Source: Halomonas sp. KG2 (lineage in GTDB: Bacteria > Pseudomonadota > Gammaproteobacteria > Pseudomonadales > Halomonadaceae). From it: DNA of 64,000 nt. Below, piece by piece: positions 18,658 to 27,354 of this stretch (positions are counted from its first letter, which is position 1; each line of letters begins with the position of its first letter). Location: positions 310,001-374,000 of the forward strand of contig CP098528.1 of assembly GCA_030440445.1 (NCBI GenBank), in the 5' to 3' direction. Made by a program: the position numbers and the translations under genes. Below the pieces are notes generated by a model, which saw only the letters and a program-made list of their open reading frames with translations, was not told the DNA's origin and searched no databases.

Positions 18658-19329
18658 ATGATCCGCGTTCACCATCTCGAAAAATCCCGTTCCCACCGTA
18701 TTTTATGGCTTCTGGAAACGCTTGGCCTTGATTATGATATTGAGGTTTATCAGCGTGATCCTAATACTCAGCTAGCCCCGGAATCACTTAAAAAAATCCA
18801 CCCGCTGGGTAAGTCGCCAGTGATTACCGACGGTGAGCTGACCGTAGCAGAGTCAGGGGCAATTATTGATTATCTCGTCAACTGCTATGGTAATACCAAA
18901 GATCAGCTCCTTGAGGAAAACCGTAATGAGTGGGTAAATTATCGCTACTGGCTCCACTATGCAGAAGGTTCGTTAATGCCGCTGTTAGTGATGGGGCTGG
19001 TCTTTAGCCAACTGCCTAAGCAGTCTCCGTGGCTGATTAAGCCGTTAGCAAAAGGAATTAGCTCAACGGTGCAGCAGCGATTTATCCAGCCCCAACTTAA
19101 ACAACATCTAACCATTATTGAATCGCACCTACACAAACGAAGTAATTTTGCGGGTGACTGGCCGAGTGGGGCCGATATACAAATGAGTTTTCCGCTACAG
19201 GCCGTTGCCGCGACACAATCGTTGTCAGCGTATCCGGCTATCGCAGCATTTGTGGCGCGTATTGAAAGTGATCCTGCCTGGCAACGGGTTGTTGAGCGCG
19301 CTGGCCCCCTTACCATGCCCGGTGGGTAG
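18658..19329 (+). CDS. Glutathione S-transferase family protein
   Basis: Cytoplasmic protein of 223 residues. The thioredoxin-like N-terminal domain (1-80) has SRSHRILWLLE, with Ser or Arg near the glutathione thiol site, HPLGKSPVITDG with the cis-Pro loop, and AESGAIIDYL, which binds the gamma-glutamyl part. The C-terminal helical domain follows. The substrate is unknown. It ends 8 bp before the c-di-GMP protein gene and may share its transcript. Confidence 0.88.
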   Translation: MIRVHHLEKSRSHRILWLLETLGLDYDIEVYQRDPNTQLAPESLKKIHPLGKSPVITDGELTVAESGAIIDYLVNCYGNTKDQLLEENRNEWVNYRYWLHYAEGSLMPLLVMGLVFSQLPKQSPWLIKPLAKGISSTVQQRFIQPQLKQHLTIIESHLHKRSNFAGDWPSGADIQMSFPLQAVAATQSLSAYPAIAAFVARIESDPAWQRVVERAGPLTMPGG

Positions 19330-19337
19330 GTTTATCT

Positions 19338-21941
19338 ATGTTCCAGACGTTGAGCTGTTGCGGACCTCGCTCATCTTCTACTCAAAAGGGGGCGTTGTGC
19401 GTTCTAGCCCACGTTATGTCAGGAACATTACTGCTAGCTGGATGTTTAGCAACAACTCCCGTATCGGCTGAGACACTGACCGTTGGTGTGTACCACAATC
19501 CGCCAAAACTCTTCGCTGACGATGAAGGTCGCCCTCGAGGCGTGCTAGGCGACCTTTTGCAAGCGATTGCCAAAGAAGAGCAGTGGCAGCTTGAAAGTCT
19601 TCAATGTGACTTTCAACACTGTCTTACCCTGTTAGAGCAAGGGGACATTGACTTACTACCTGATGTTGCCTGGAGTGAAGAGCGTGCTCAGCGTATCGCG
19701 TTTCATGAAGAGCCGGTGATGCATAGTTGGTCACAGCTTTACCAGCGTGAAGGGGCTAAGGTCAGCGCTATTTTTGATCTTGAGCAGCAGCGTGTGGCCG
19801 TGGTATCAGGGTCCGTTCAGCAAAGTTATTTGGCGGCGGTAACCGAGCGTTTTGATATCAACGTCACTTGGCTGCCCGTGAGTAGTTTCGCTAGAGGGTT
19901 TCAGGCAGTTGCGGATGATGAGGCAGATCTTGTGGCTGCCAATCATCTATTTGGCGACTGGCGGGCTCACGATTATGGATTGAGTGATACGCCTGTTATT
20001 TTTCAGCCAGCGAGGCTGTTCTATGCCGCATCCCCACAACTTCCTGATGAGATACTTAGTCGTATTGATGATGTTCTACGTCGATGGAAGCAGGATAAAG
20101 GCTCTGCTTATTATGAAACGTTAGGTGCATGGCGAGCTATGACAGGACCATCCCAATTGATTCCCACGTGGGTATGGTGGGGGATTAGCTTGCTTATTTT
20201 ACTGCTTATTACAGCGCTCTTAGGCAATGTGCTACTTAAACGCCGTATGAAACTTAGTCGAGAACAGTTAAATACCCATGAAGTGCTATTAGCGACTATT
20301 TTAGATAGTGTAGATGCATATATCTATATTAAGTCCTCCTCGCTGAAGTACCGTTACGTTAATCGTCGAATGAGTGAGCTTTTTAATCGGCCAATAGAGG
20401 CTATTGTTGGAAAGTATGATGATGATTTTTTTAATTCCGAAAGTGCCAAAGCAATAAAAAAAGTAGATCAAAATATTTTAGATTCAGGGAAGAAGGTCAC
20501 GATTGAAGAGCATAATATGCTGCAGGGTGAGGAGCATGTACGCACTTTTCTATCAATTAAGATGCCATTAACTACGGCGCCAGGTGAAGCGCCTTGCTTA
20601 TGTGGTATTTCTACGGAGTTAACTGAGTATCTGGAAATGCAATCTAAAACCCATCGTCTGGCGTTTTATGATGCATTGACTGGCCTTCCGAATCGTCGGC
20701 GCCTCATGGAGTTATTAGCCGATGTCACGGATCAGAATAATTGCACAACAAACTTCAGCGCAATTTTTATTGTTGATTTAGATAATTTTAGACTGGTGAA
20801 TGACATTCAGGGCCACGAGAGTGGCGATCAATTACTGATTAATGTCGCCGAAAGTTTGCAACTACACTTGCCTCAGGAGGCAACCGTTGCCCGCTTTAGT
20901 AGCGATGAGTTTGTCGTACTGTTAAATACATTAGGTGAACAGCAAGGTAAAGCAACGCACAAGGCTGAGCGCCTTGCAAGGCAGCTCTTAGAAGCGGTTG
21001 CTAAGCTGCGTAACGACCGGGCTCTGCCGATTACCGCCAGCATTGGCATTTCACTGTTTAAGTGTTTGGGGTTGAGTGTGAACAGTGTTTTACAACAAGC
21101 AGACATGGCGCTACAACAAGCCAAAGCGGCTGGCGGTAATTCGTTGCGCTTTTTTAATATGGAGATGCAAACCAGTGTGCTGGAGAGGGCTAGACTTGAG
21201 GGGGATCTGCATCAAGCCTTAGAGCGCAACGAGCTTTCGCTACATTACCAAGTGCAGGTCAACCATCAAGGCGTCACTACTGGCGTTGAGGCCTTATTAC
21301 GCTGGTACCACCCTCAGCGTGGCTGGGTATCGCCAGCCACCTTTATTCCCCTTGCGGAAGAAACCGGGTTGATTCTACCTATTGGGCACTGGGTGTTGAA
21401 ATTAGCCTGTGAACAATTAGCAAAATGGGCGCAGCAACCTGCATATGCAGCACTCACTATCTCCGTTAACGTGAGTTCGGTGCAGTTCCAGCAACCCGGG
21501 TTCGTACGCGATGTAGAAAGCTTGTTAGCACTAACCCAGGCACCGCCGAGTCGCTTGGTGTTGGAAGTGACAGAAAGTCTATTAATGAGCGAACCCACGC
21601 GAGTACGTAGCACCATGTTAAAGCTTCGTTCCCAAGGTATTCGCTTCGCGCTGGATGACTTTGGCACGGGTTACTCGTCGCTGAGCTACCTGAAACGCTT
21701 ACCGTTGGACGAGCTAAAGATCGATCAGTCGTTTATTCGCGAATTATTAACGGACAAAACCGATGCGGCGATTGTGGATACCACGATTCTTTTAGCGGTC
21801 AGTCTCGGTTTAACCGTAGTGGCTGAAGGCGTCGAGAAAAAAGAGCAGTTTGATTGGCTTAAAGGACATGGATGTTACCGCTATCAGGGCTATTTATTTG
21901 GCCGCCCGACGCCAATTGAGTATTTATTCGAGGCGTACTAA
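19338..21941 (+). CDS. Membrane c-di-GMP protein: SBP_bac_3-PAS-GGDEF-EAL
   Basis: An 867-residue sensor. An export signal (to about residue 44) precedes a periplasmic solute-binding domain of the SBP_bac_3 type (about 46-265), then one membrane helix (276-299), a PAS domain (about 312-420), a GGDEF-like domain (about 437-600) and an EAL domain (about 615-862). The GGDEF signature is SSDEF at 521-525, so cyclase activity is unlikely. The EAL domain keeps EAL (651-653), NVS, EVTES, DDFGTG, LKID and AEGVE, so it should hydrolyse c-di-GMP. The binding domain probably detects an amino acid or small solute. A shorter start at 19416 is possible. It converges on nhaD. Confidence 0.88.
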   Translation: MFQTLSCCGPRSSSTQKGALCVLAHVMSGTLLLAGCLATTPVSAETLTVGVYHNPPKLFADDEGRPRGVLGDLLQAIAKEEQWQLESLQCDFQHCLTLLEQGDIDLLPDVAWSEERAQRIAFHEEPVMHSWSQLYQREGAKVSAIFDLEQQRVAVVSGSVQQSYLAAVTERFDINVTWLPVSSFARGFQAVADDEADLVAANHLFGDWRAHDYGLSDTPVIFQPARLFYAASPQLPDEILSRIDDVLRRWKQDKGSAYYETLGAWRAMTGPSQLIPTWVWWGISLLILLLITALLGNVLLKRRMKLSREQLNTHEVLLATILDSVDAYIYIKSSSLKYRYVNRRMSELFNRPIEAIVGKYDDDFFNSESAKAIKKVDQNILDSGKKVTIEEHNMLQGEEHVRTFLSIKMPLTTAPGEAPCLCGISTELTEYLEMQSKTHRLAFYDALTGLPNRRRLMELLADVTDQNNCTTNFSAIFIVDLDNFRLVNDIQGHESGDQLLINVAESLQLHLPQEATVARFSSDEFVVLLNTLGEQQGKATHKAERLARQLLEAVAKLRNDRALPITASIGISLFKCLGLSVNSVLQQADMALQQAKAAGGNSLRFFNMEMQTSVLERARLEGDLHQALERNELSLHYQVQVNHQGVTTGVEALLRWYHPQRGWVSPATFIPLAEETGLILPIGHWVLKLACEQLAKWAQQPAYAALTISVNVSSVQFQQPGFVRDVESLLALTQAPPSRLVLEVTESLLMSEPTRVRSTMLKLRSQGIRFALDDFGTGYSSLSYLKRLPLDELKIDQSFIRELLTDKTDAAIVDTTILLAVSLGLTVVAEGVEKKEQFDWLKGHGCYRYQGYLFGRPTPIEYLFEAY

Positions 21942-21942
21942 A

Positions 21943-21980
21943 AAGCCCGCGCAGCACTTGTTAGCGCGTGACGCGGGCTT
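21943..21980 (-). terminator. Terminator of nhaD (minus strand)
   Basis: AAGCCCGCG and CGCGGGCTT form a 9-bp stem around a 20-base loop. On the minus strand the stem is followed by a T run, so it terminates nhaD. Confidence 0.8.
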
Positions 21981-21999
21981 GAACTGATGTCAACGTTTG

Positions 22000-23478
22000 T
22001 TAACCAAAGACGGCGAAGCTACTGGCGTTAAGCCACATATGCACAATGATACTGGCGACGTAGCCTAGAAAAATAGCCGGTGCCCAGCGTAGGTGGCCCA
22101 TAAAGGTATAAGCGCCACGCGCTTGCCCCATCACGGCAACCCCTGCTGCGGAGCCAATTGAGAGCAAGCTGCCCCCTACACCGGCCGTCAACGTAATCAG
22201 TAGCCAATGCCCGTGGGACATTTCTGGCTCCATCGTCAGGACTGCGAACATTACCGGAATGTTATCGACTACCGCTGACACAACCCCCAAGACAATATTG
22301 GCCCAGGTGGCGTTCCAACCGGTGTAAAGCGCTTCGGAAAGCAGTCCAAGGTAGCCCATAAAGCCAAGGCCGCCTACGCACATAACCACCCCGTAGAAGA
22401 ACAGCAGCGTGTCCCACTCGGCGCGGGCGACACGATTGAAAACATCAAACGGCACCACGCCACCTAACTGCTCGAGCTTTTTATTATCGCCTTGGCGGCT
22501 ATAGCGTTCACGCTTGCGTTCCAGCGAGCGAGGCAGGCTGCGACGTAGGTAATAGCCGAAAAACTGTAGGTAGCCAAGACCCGTCATCATGCCGAGTACA
22601 GGCGGCAAGTGCAGCAGCGTATGGCACAGTACAGCGGTGGCAATAGTGATCAAAAACAGCGCAATGATTCGCCGTGCACCGCGTTTGAGCCATACATCTT
22701 CATAAACGCTGCTGGGCTTCTGATCCTTAATAAATATACTCATGATGACTGCAGGAATCAGGAAGTTTACCAAGGAAGGTAGGAAGAGGATGAAAAACTC
22801 CTGGAACTGGATAATACCTGCTTGCCAGACCATTAGCGTGGTGATATCGCCGAAGGGGCTAAAGGCACCACCGGCATTGGCGGCTACCACAACGTTGATA
22901 CAGGCGAGATTGATGAAGCGTTTATCTCCTTCAGCAACCTTGGTGATAACGGCACACATTAGTAGCGCTGTGGTTAAGTTATCGGCAATGGGAGAGAGCA
23001 CAAAGGCAAGGCCGCCCGTTAACCAGAATAGCTGGCGGTAGCTAAAGCCTTTGCGCAGCATCCACGAGCGAAGGGCGTCAAATACACGGCGCTCCTCCAT
23101 GGCGTTGATATACGTCATGGCAACCAACAGGAACAGCATTAGCTCGGTGAACTCCAAAAGTGTCACACGAAACGCATGCTCTGACGTATCGGACATGCCA
23201 TTTTGGACGTACACCCAGCCAATGAGTCCCCAAATGATACCGGCAGCAACCAGCACCGGTTTAGACTTACGCATGTGGATCTTCTCTTCTGCCATTACTA
23301 AGGCATAGGCAAGCACGAAGATCGCTACGGCAAAAAATCCGACGGTTGAGGAGGTTAAGTCGATATCTCCAGTCACTGCAAAAGCGGAAGGACTCATGCA
23401 TAATAATAAGGCTGCTAACAAAAAAGGCCAGCAACGAGAAACTCGGAGCTGGCCAGGGTCATTATGTAACGTCGGCAT
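22000..23478 (-). CDS. nhaD: Na+/H+ antiporter NhaD
   Basis: Inner-membrane antiporter of 492 residues with about 13 hydrophobic segments. It exports Na+ (or Li+) in exchange for protons and supports growth at high salt and alkaline pH. Family features include FAVAIFVLAYALVMAEE, FTELMLFLLVAMTYINAMEER, the loop SPIADNLTTALLM, NVVVAANAGGAFSPFGDITT and VVDNIPVMFAVL, with conserved Asp residues in the membrane. AAGGAT precedes the ATG. It is divergent from the TAXI-TRAP genes. A 15-bp perfect palindrome lies about 65 bp upstream. Confidence 0.93.
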   Translation of the reverse strand: MPTLHNDPGQLRVSRCWPFLLAALLLCMSPSAFAVTGDIDLTSSTVGFFAVAIFVLAYALVMAEEKIHMRKSKPVLVAAGIIWGLIGWVYVQNGMSDTSEHAFRVTLLEFTELMLFLLVAMTYINAMEERRVFDALRSWMLRKGFSYRQLFWLTGGLAFVLSPIADNLTTALLMCAVITKVAEGDKRFINLACINVVVAANAGGAFSPFGDITTLMVWQAGIIQFQEFFILFLPSLVNFLIPAVIMSIFIKDQKPSSVYEDVWLKRGARRIIALFLITIATAVLCHTLLHLPPVLGMMTGLGYLQFFGYYLRRSLPRSLERKRERYSRQGDNKKLEQLGGVVPFDVFNRVARAEWDTLLFFYGVVMCVGGLGFMGYLGLLSEALYTGWNATWANIVLGVVSAVVDNIPVMFAVLTMEPEMSHGHWLLITLTAGVGGSLLSIGSAAGVAVMGQARGAYTFMGHLRWAPAIFLGYVASIIVHMWLNASSFAVFG

Positions 23479-23919
23479 GGCGTATTTATCCTTATATTGG
23501 TTAAAAGGTAGGGGGAATAAGCGGCGTTAGTTTAACAAGTTATATTGCATTGCAATACGGAATTAAACCGAATGAAATGCTTTGATAAGCAAGTTATTAC
23601 GTCTTTTTTTTGGAAATTATCCGTTTAGCTAATAGTAATATGGCCAAATAAATGTAAAGAGTTTAATCATAAATCAGATAAACATAATAGATTTACGATA
23701 TTTGTTGGTCTCCGTCGCTTTGTAGGTATATTTGCTGCTTGTGGGTCGATCTTCAGGCGATAATAAAATTGAGCAACATGCGCGACCATATTGATGGCTG
23801 CGTTGGTATGGTTGATCATTATGTCGCGTCTAAAGGCTTGGAATTTAGCCTTTGTCATCGCTTTCAGTCAATAAAAACGAGGCCACACAGCTGGCCGTTG
23901 GACACGTTAAGGAACTCAT
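23479..23919. other. Divergent intergenic region nhaD / TAXI-TRAP
   Basis: This 441-bp AT-rich stretch holds the nhaD ribosome binding site, a 15-bp palindrome and a small stem-loop AAAGGCT-N8-AGCCTTT near 23833-23855. I see no gene or RNA here. It must contain both divergent promoters, but no clear -35/-10 pair stands out. Confidence 0.6.
23543..23557. promoter_or_regulatory. Perfect 15-bp palindrome upstream of nhaD
   Basis: TATTGCA-T-TGCAATA is a perfect inverted repeat with one central base, 65 bp upstream of the nhaD start. The size and position fit an operator for a dimeric regulator. The regulator is not identified. Confidence 0.45.
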
Positions 23920-24897
23920 ATGCACCACTCCATTCGCTCCCTTTATCGCACGTTAGGCGTCTCGGCTGCCACGCTTGCCCTTGCCGCTGCTGCAATGACA
24001 GCACAAGCAGAAACACGGGTTACCTATAAATCAGCATCGGCGGGAACCGCCTATTACCAGATGGGTGTTGAACTCTCTGAGGCAGTGCGCCAAGGCACTG
24101 ACGATGCCATTATCCTGACATTAGAAGAAAGCCAGGGCTCAGTGCAGAACGTGATGGAGGTGATGGCTCGGCAAGGTAACTATGTATTCACTACGCCGCC
24201 AGCCTTAGTTGAACAGGCTATGGCTGGGGAAGGAGCTTTTGCCGAGCGTCAGCATCCTCGCTTCCAAGAAATTCGCGGCCTATTTCCTATTCCCTCTATC
24301 ACCATGCATTTTGTGATCGCAGGCGATGGCGGTGTGACCGATATGGCTGCGCTTGAAGATAAGCACATCTTAATCGGCCGAGGTACTTTTGGCGCTCGGG
24401 AAGCTACTCGGTATCTAGAGCTGTTTGGGCTGGAAGAGAAAGTGCGTGTTGCTGACGCTTCTATTGGAAGTGGGCCAGATGCGTTAAAAAATGGTCAGAT
24501 TGATGCCTTTGTGACGGCCAGCTCCTTCCCAACCCCGAATGTTATTGAAACGGCTGCCAGCATGCCAATCACCCTGGTTAGCTTTAGCGATGAGCAGATA
24601 GCGCAAACAGGCGCTGCTCGCCAGACGATTCCTGGTGGCACGTACCCAGGCGTGGATGAGGATGTGCAAACCACGTCGCTGCCGGTCATCGCTTATACAA
24701 CTTCACAAATGGATGACGAGACCGCGTATGCTCTGACAAAAACCTTCTGGGAGCGTCGCGATGCCATGGCTGAAGAAACGGCTTGGTGGAGCAGTATCTC
24801 GCCCGATATGCTGAGTAATATGACCGGTACGCTGCACCCCGGTGCACTGCGTTATTATGAAGAAGCAGGAGTCGATGTGCCTGACGCTCTTCGATAG
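23920..24897 (+). CDS. TAXI family TRAP transporter solute-binding protein
   Basis: Periplasmic binding protein of 325 residues with a signal peptide (about 1-30, cleavage near AQA-E). The mature start RVTYKSASAGTAYYQMG is the TAXI family hallmark, followed by GSVQNVMEVMA and IGRGTFGAREATRYLELFG. It delivers substrate to the fused TRAP permease downstream. TRAP systems use a Na+ gradient, which suits the nhaD neighbour. The substrate is unknown; dicarboxylates and glutamate are known for some members. Confidence 0.9.
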   Translation: MHHSIRSLYRTLGVSAATLALAAAAMTAQAETRVTYKSASAGTAYYQMGVELSEAVRQGTDDAIILTLEESQGSVQNVMEVMARQGNYVFTTPPALVEQAMAGEGAFAERQHPRFQEIRGLFPIPSITMHFVIAGDGGVTDMAALEDKHILIGRGTFGAREATRYLELFGLEEKVRVADASIGSGPDALKNGQIDAFVTASSFPTPNVIETAASMPITLVSFSDEQIAQTGAARQTIPGGTYPGVDEDVQTTSLPVIAYTTSQMDDETAYALTKTFWERRDAMAEETAWWSSISPDMLSNMTGTLHPGALRYYEEAGVDVPDALR

Positions 24898-24933
24898 AGG
24901 CTGCCTTAGCAGCGTTTTTTTGGCACTGATAAT

Positions 24934-24965
24934 ACGCAACGGTCTGTAAGCCGTTGCGTTGTTTT
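24934..24965 (+). terminator. Hairpin between TAXI binding protein and permease
   Basis: ACGCAACGG and CCGTTGCGT form a 9-bp stem with an 8-base loop, followed by TGTTTT. It looks like a leaky terminator that would lower permease expression relative to the binding protein. Confidence 0.6.
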
Positions 24966-24985
24966 ATAGGGATAGGCAACTCGGC

Positions 24986-26788
24986 ATGCATGCTCTTTTT
25001 TCGTCTCAGACGGCTGATAACGCCACACCTAATGCGGTGGCGTCCCCTGGTTGGATTGCGTTAGGTGTCATTAGCGTTGGGTTTCATTTGGGACTTATTT
25101 TTTACGGTTTAACGCCCGCCCTGGTGAGCAGACCATTACATATGGCGCTACTGCTGCCTTGGGTGTTGATTTATATGGCTAAAACCCCTTTTCAGCGCAT
25201 TAGTGGCTGGGGGCTGACGCTATTGGGGATAGCAGCTTGCGCCTACATCGCGCTTAACGAAGCCACGCTTGCGAATCAGTATGGCTTTATTGATACCCAT
25301 CTGCAGATGGCGATTGGTCTTTTCTTAATTATGCTGGCACTGGAGGCGGCAAGGCGTGCGATCGGTTGGCCGCTGCCGTTGGTTGCGCTACTGGCACTGC
25401 TTTACGGCGCTTTCGGCCAGTTCGTGCCGGGGGCATTTGGCCACCCGGGGTTGCCGCTGCAAAGCATGGTGGGTTCACTGACGATTGCGGAAGGGGGACT
25501 ATGGGGCTCGCTGACGGGGGTTAGCGTGGGTGTCGTGGCTATCTTCGTGATTTTTGGTGCGGTGCTGAATGCTGGCGAAGCTGGCCAAGGTTTCATGAAT
25601 TTAGCGAGTGCCGTTGCTGGGCGTTTAACCGGCGGTGCGGCTAAAGTGTCGGTGATTTCGTCGGCGTTGATGGGGTCCATTTCAGGCTCAGCCTCAGCGA
25701 ACGTTGCCTCTACTGGGGCGATTACGATTCCCTCAATGGTACGTTTGCGCTACCCGCGTTCGTTTGCGGGCGCGGTAGAAGCGGTGGCGTCTTCAGGCGG
25801 GCAAATAATGCCACCGCTGATGGGGGCGGGAGCATTCGTCATGGTAGAGCTAACCGGCACGCCCTATACGCAAATCATGGCCGCAGCAACGCTACCCGCT
25901 GTGCTCTATTTTCTGACGGTATGGATGGGCATTAATGCCTACGCAACGCGTCATGACTTGCAGCCGATTGATGCCAGCGAGCAGCCAGCCGCCAAAGAAG
26001 TGCTCATCACATCACTCTTTTTTGCGGTGCCGTTTGTACTGTTGTTAGAGCGTATTTTTAACGGCGGGTACACACCTCAATATGCCGCCAGTATTGCGAT
26101 ATTTGCCGGTGCAGCGCTGCTGCTGGTTGATGTTACGCTGCGCTTCTCAATTGCTGGGTTTGCAAATCGCTTAGCGGATGCGGTGGTGACCGCAGGGCGG
26201 CAAATTGCCACCATTGGCGCGATTATTTTGTGTGCCTCTCTGGTGATTGGTGTGCTCTCGTTAACAGGTCTTGGCGTAAAGATTACGTCGGGTATCTTAT
26301 CGCTCTCAAATGACCTGCTATGGCCTGCGCTATTGTTAACCGCACTGGCCTGCCTGATCTTGGGGATGGAGGTGCCAACAACAGCAGCCTATGTGATTTG
26401 TGTGTCGGTGGCAGGACCAGCGCTTATATCGCTCGGATTAGAGCCGTTGTTGGCGCACCTGTTTGTGTTTTGGTACGCGCTGCTTTCGACGATTACGCCG
26501 CCTGTCTGTGGGGGAGTATTTATCGCGGCTGGAATGGTCGGTGAAAACTGGCTCAAAGTAGCGCTTAAGGCCATGGCACTGGGGATAGGGTTGTACATCA
26601 TTCCCTTGGCGATGGTCGCGAACCCTGACGTTATTCAGCTTGCTTTTAATCCAGCGGGCGCTTTGCTCGACGGTTTAAAAATAGCCGCTGGTTTAACGGC
26701 TATTTCGTTTGGTGTCATCGCTCGTAAAGCCATTTGGCTTCGCGTAATACTCGTGGTGGCGGGCGCGGCTGTTATCTTTCTCGTTTAA
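24986..26788 (+). CDS. Fused TRAP transporter permease (DctQM-type)
   Basis: Integral membrane protein of 600 residues from the ATG at 24986; an in-frame TTG at 24959 is less likely. The N-terminal part corresponds to the small DctQ-like subunit and the rest to the large DctM-like subunit. Conserved DctM segments include MGSISGSASANVASTGAITIP and ASSGGQIMPPLMGAGAF. Such fusions are normal for TAXI-type TRAP systems. It imports the substrate of the preceding binding protein with Na+. Its end overlaps the minus-strand BacA-like gene by 17 bp. Confidence 0.9.
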   Translation: MHALFSSQTADNATPNAVASPGWIALGVISVGFHLGLIFYGLTPALVSRPLHMALLLPWVLIYMAKTPFQRISGWGLTLLGIAACAYIALNEATLANQYGFIDTHLQMAIGLFLIMLALEAARRAIGWPLPLVALLALLYGAFGQFVPGAFGHPGLPLQSMVGSLTIAEGGLWGSLTGVSVGVVAIFVIFGAVLNAGEAGQGFMNLASAVAGRLTGGAAKVSVISSALMGSISGSASANVASTGAITIPSMVRLRYPRSFAGAVEAVASSGGQIMPPLMGAGAFVMVELTGTPYTQIMAAATLPAVLYFLTVWMGINAYATRHDLQPIDASEQPAAKEVLITSLFFAVPFVLLLERIFNGGYTPQYAASIAIFAGAALLLVDVTLRFSIAGFANRLADAVVTAGRQIATIGAIILCASLVIGVLSLTGLGVKITSGILSLSNDLLWPALLLTALACLILGMEVPTTAAYVICVSVAGPALISLGLEPLLAHLFVFWYALLSTITPPVCGGVFIAAGMVGENWLKVALKAMALGIGLYIIPLAMVANPDVIQLAFNPAGALLDGLKIAAGLTAISFGVIARKAIWLRVILVVAGAAVIFLV

Positions 26789-27344
26789 TGGCACATGGGT
26801 TTAAAAACAACGGCGATGTGGCCGGTAATTGGGTGGTGGCATACACCACCCAGGTATCTAGTGCAGGCCCCAGCGACTGCACCAGCTTAAGTTGCTCAGG
26901 CGCTTGATTCATGACCTCTTCAGCGCAAATCCCGGCCTCAAAAGCACCCGCTAGCAAGCCTTCAGCCACGGCAACCGTCGTGGGTGCTTCGATAATATCG
27001 CCAAAGCTGCTTAAATCTGTGTAATGGCGGGTAGCTGGCTGAATCGCCACATGACGAGGGGTGGCAATACCGCGCTGAGCAACTAACGCTAAAGGCTTGC
27101 TGCCTGCAATAAAGACATCGACCGGATAGGCGCGGTGCATATAGCGGCCCACGCAATCGCTGTGGGCAAAGTGAGCGGTGCACTGGAGCAGGTGGCTTAC
27201 TCGCCCCTCAATCAGCGCTTCAAACGCCTCTTCAAACTGTTCGAAAAGATGCAGGTTCGTGGATGGCTGACCATGCTTCGCTAAATAGCGCAGAGCAATT
27301 AATTCATGATTGTTGCCGCTAGGGCCGAGGGTGGCAATTTGCAC
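26772..27344 (-). CDS. BacA-like single-domain prephenate dehydratase-fold protein
   Basis: A 190-residue cytoplasmic protein that resembles prephenate dehydratase catalytic domains and, in length and order of motifs, the bacilysin prephenate decarboxylase BacA. It starts IATLGPSGNNHELIALRYL and contains HLFEQFEEAFEALIEG and a late APTTVAVAEGLLAG segment. No ACT domain is present, so it is not a complete PheA-type enzyme. It begins with GTG, preceded by GAGGAA that overlaps the end of the upstream exchanger gene, so the two are translated from one transcript. Activity on prephenate is inference. It could instead be a binding-protein-like sensor. Confidence 0.6.
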   Translation of the reverse strand: MQIATLGPSGNNHELIALRYLAKHGQPSTNLHLFEQFEEAFEALIEGRVSHLLQCTAHFAHSDCVGRYMHRAYPVDVFIAGSKPLALVAQRGIATPRHVAIQPATRHYTDLSSFGDIIEAPTTVAVAEGLLAGAFEAGICAEEVMNQAPEQLKLVQSLGPALDTWVVYATTQLPATSPLFLNPCAIKRER

Positions 27345-27354
27345 AGCTAATTCC

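Noticed and set aside
26772..27344. Complete prephenate dehydratase (PheA-type)
   Set aside because: The protein is only 190 residues and lacks the ACT regulatory domain, so a BacA-like or other single-domain role fits better.
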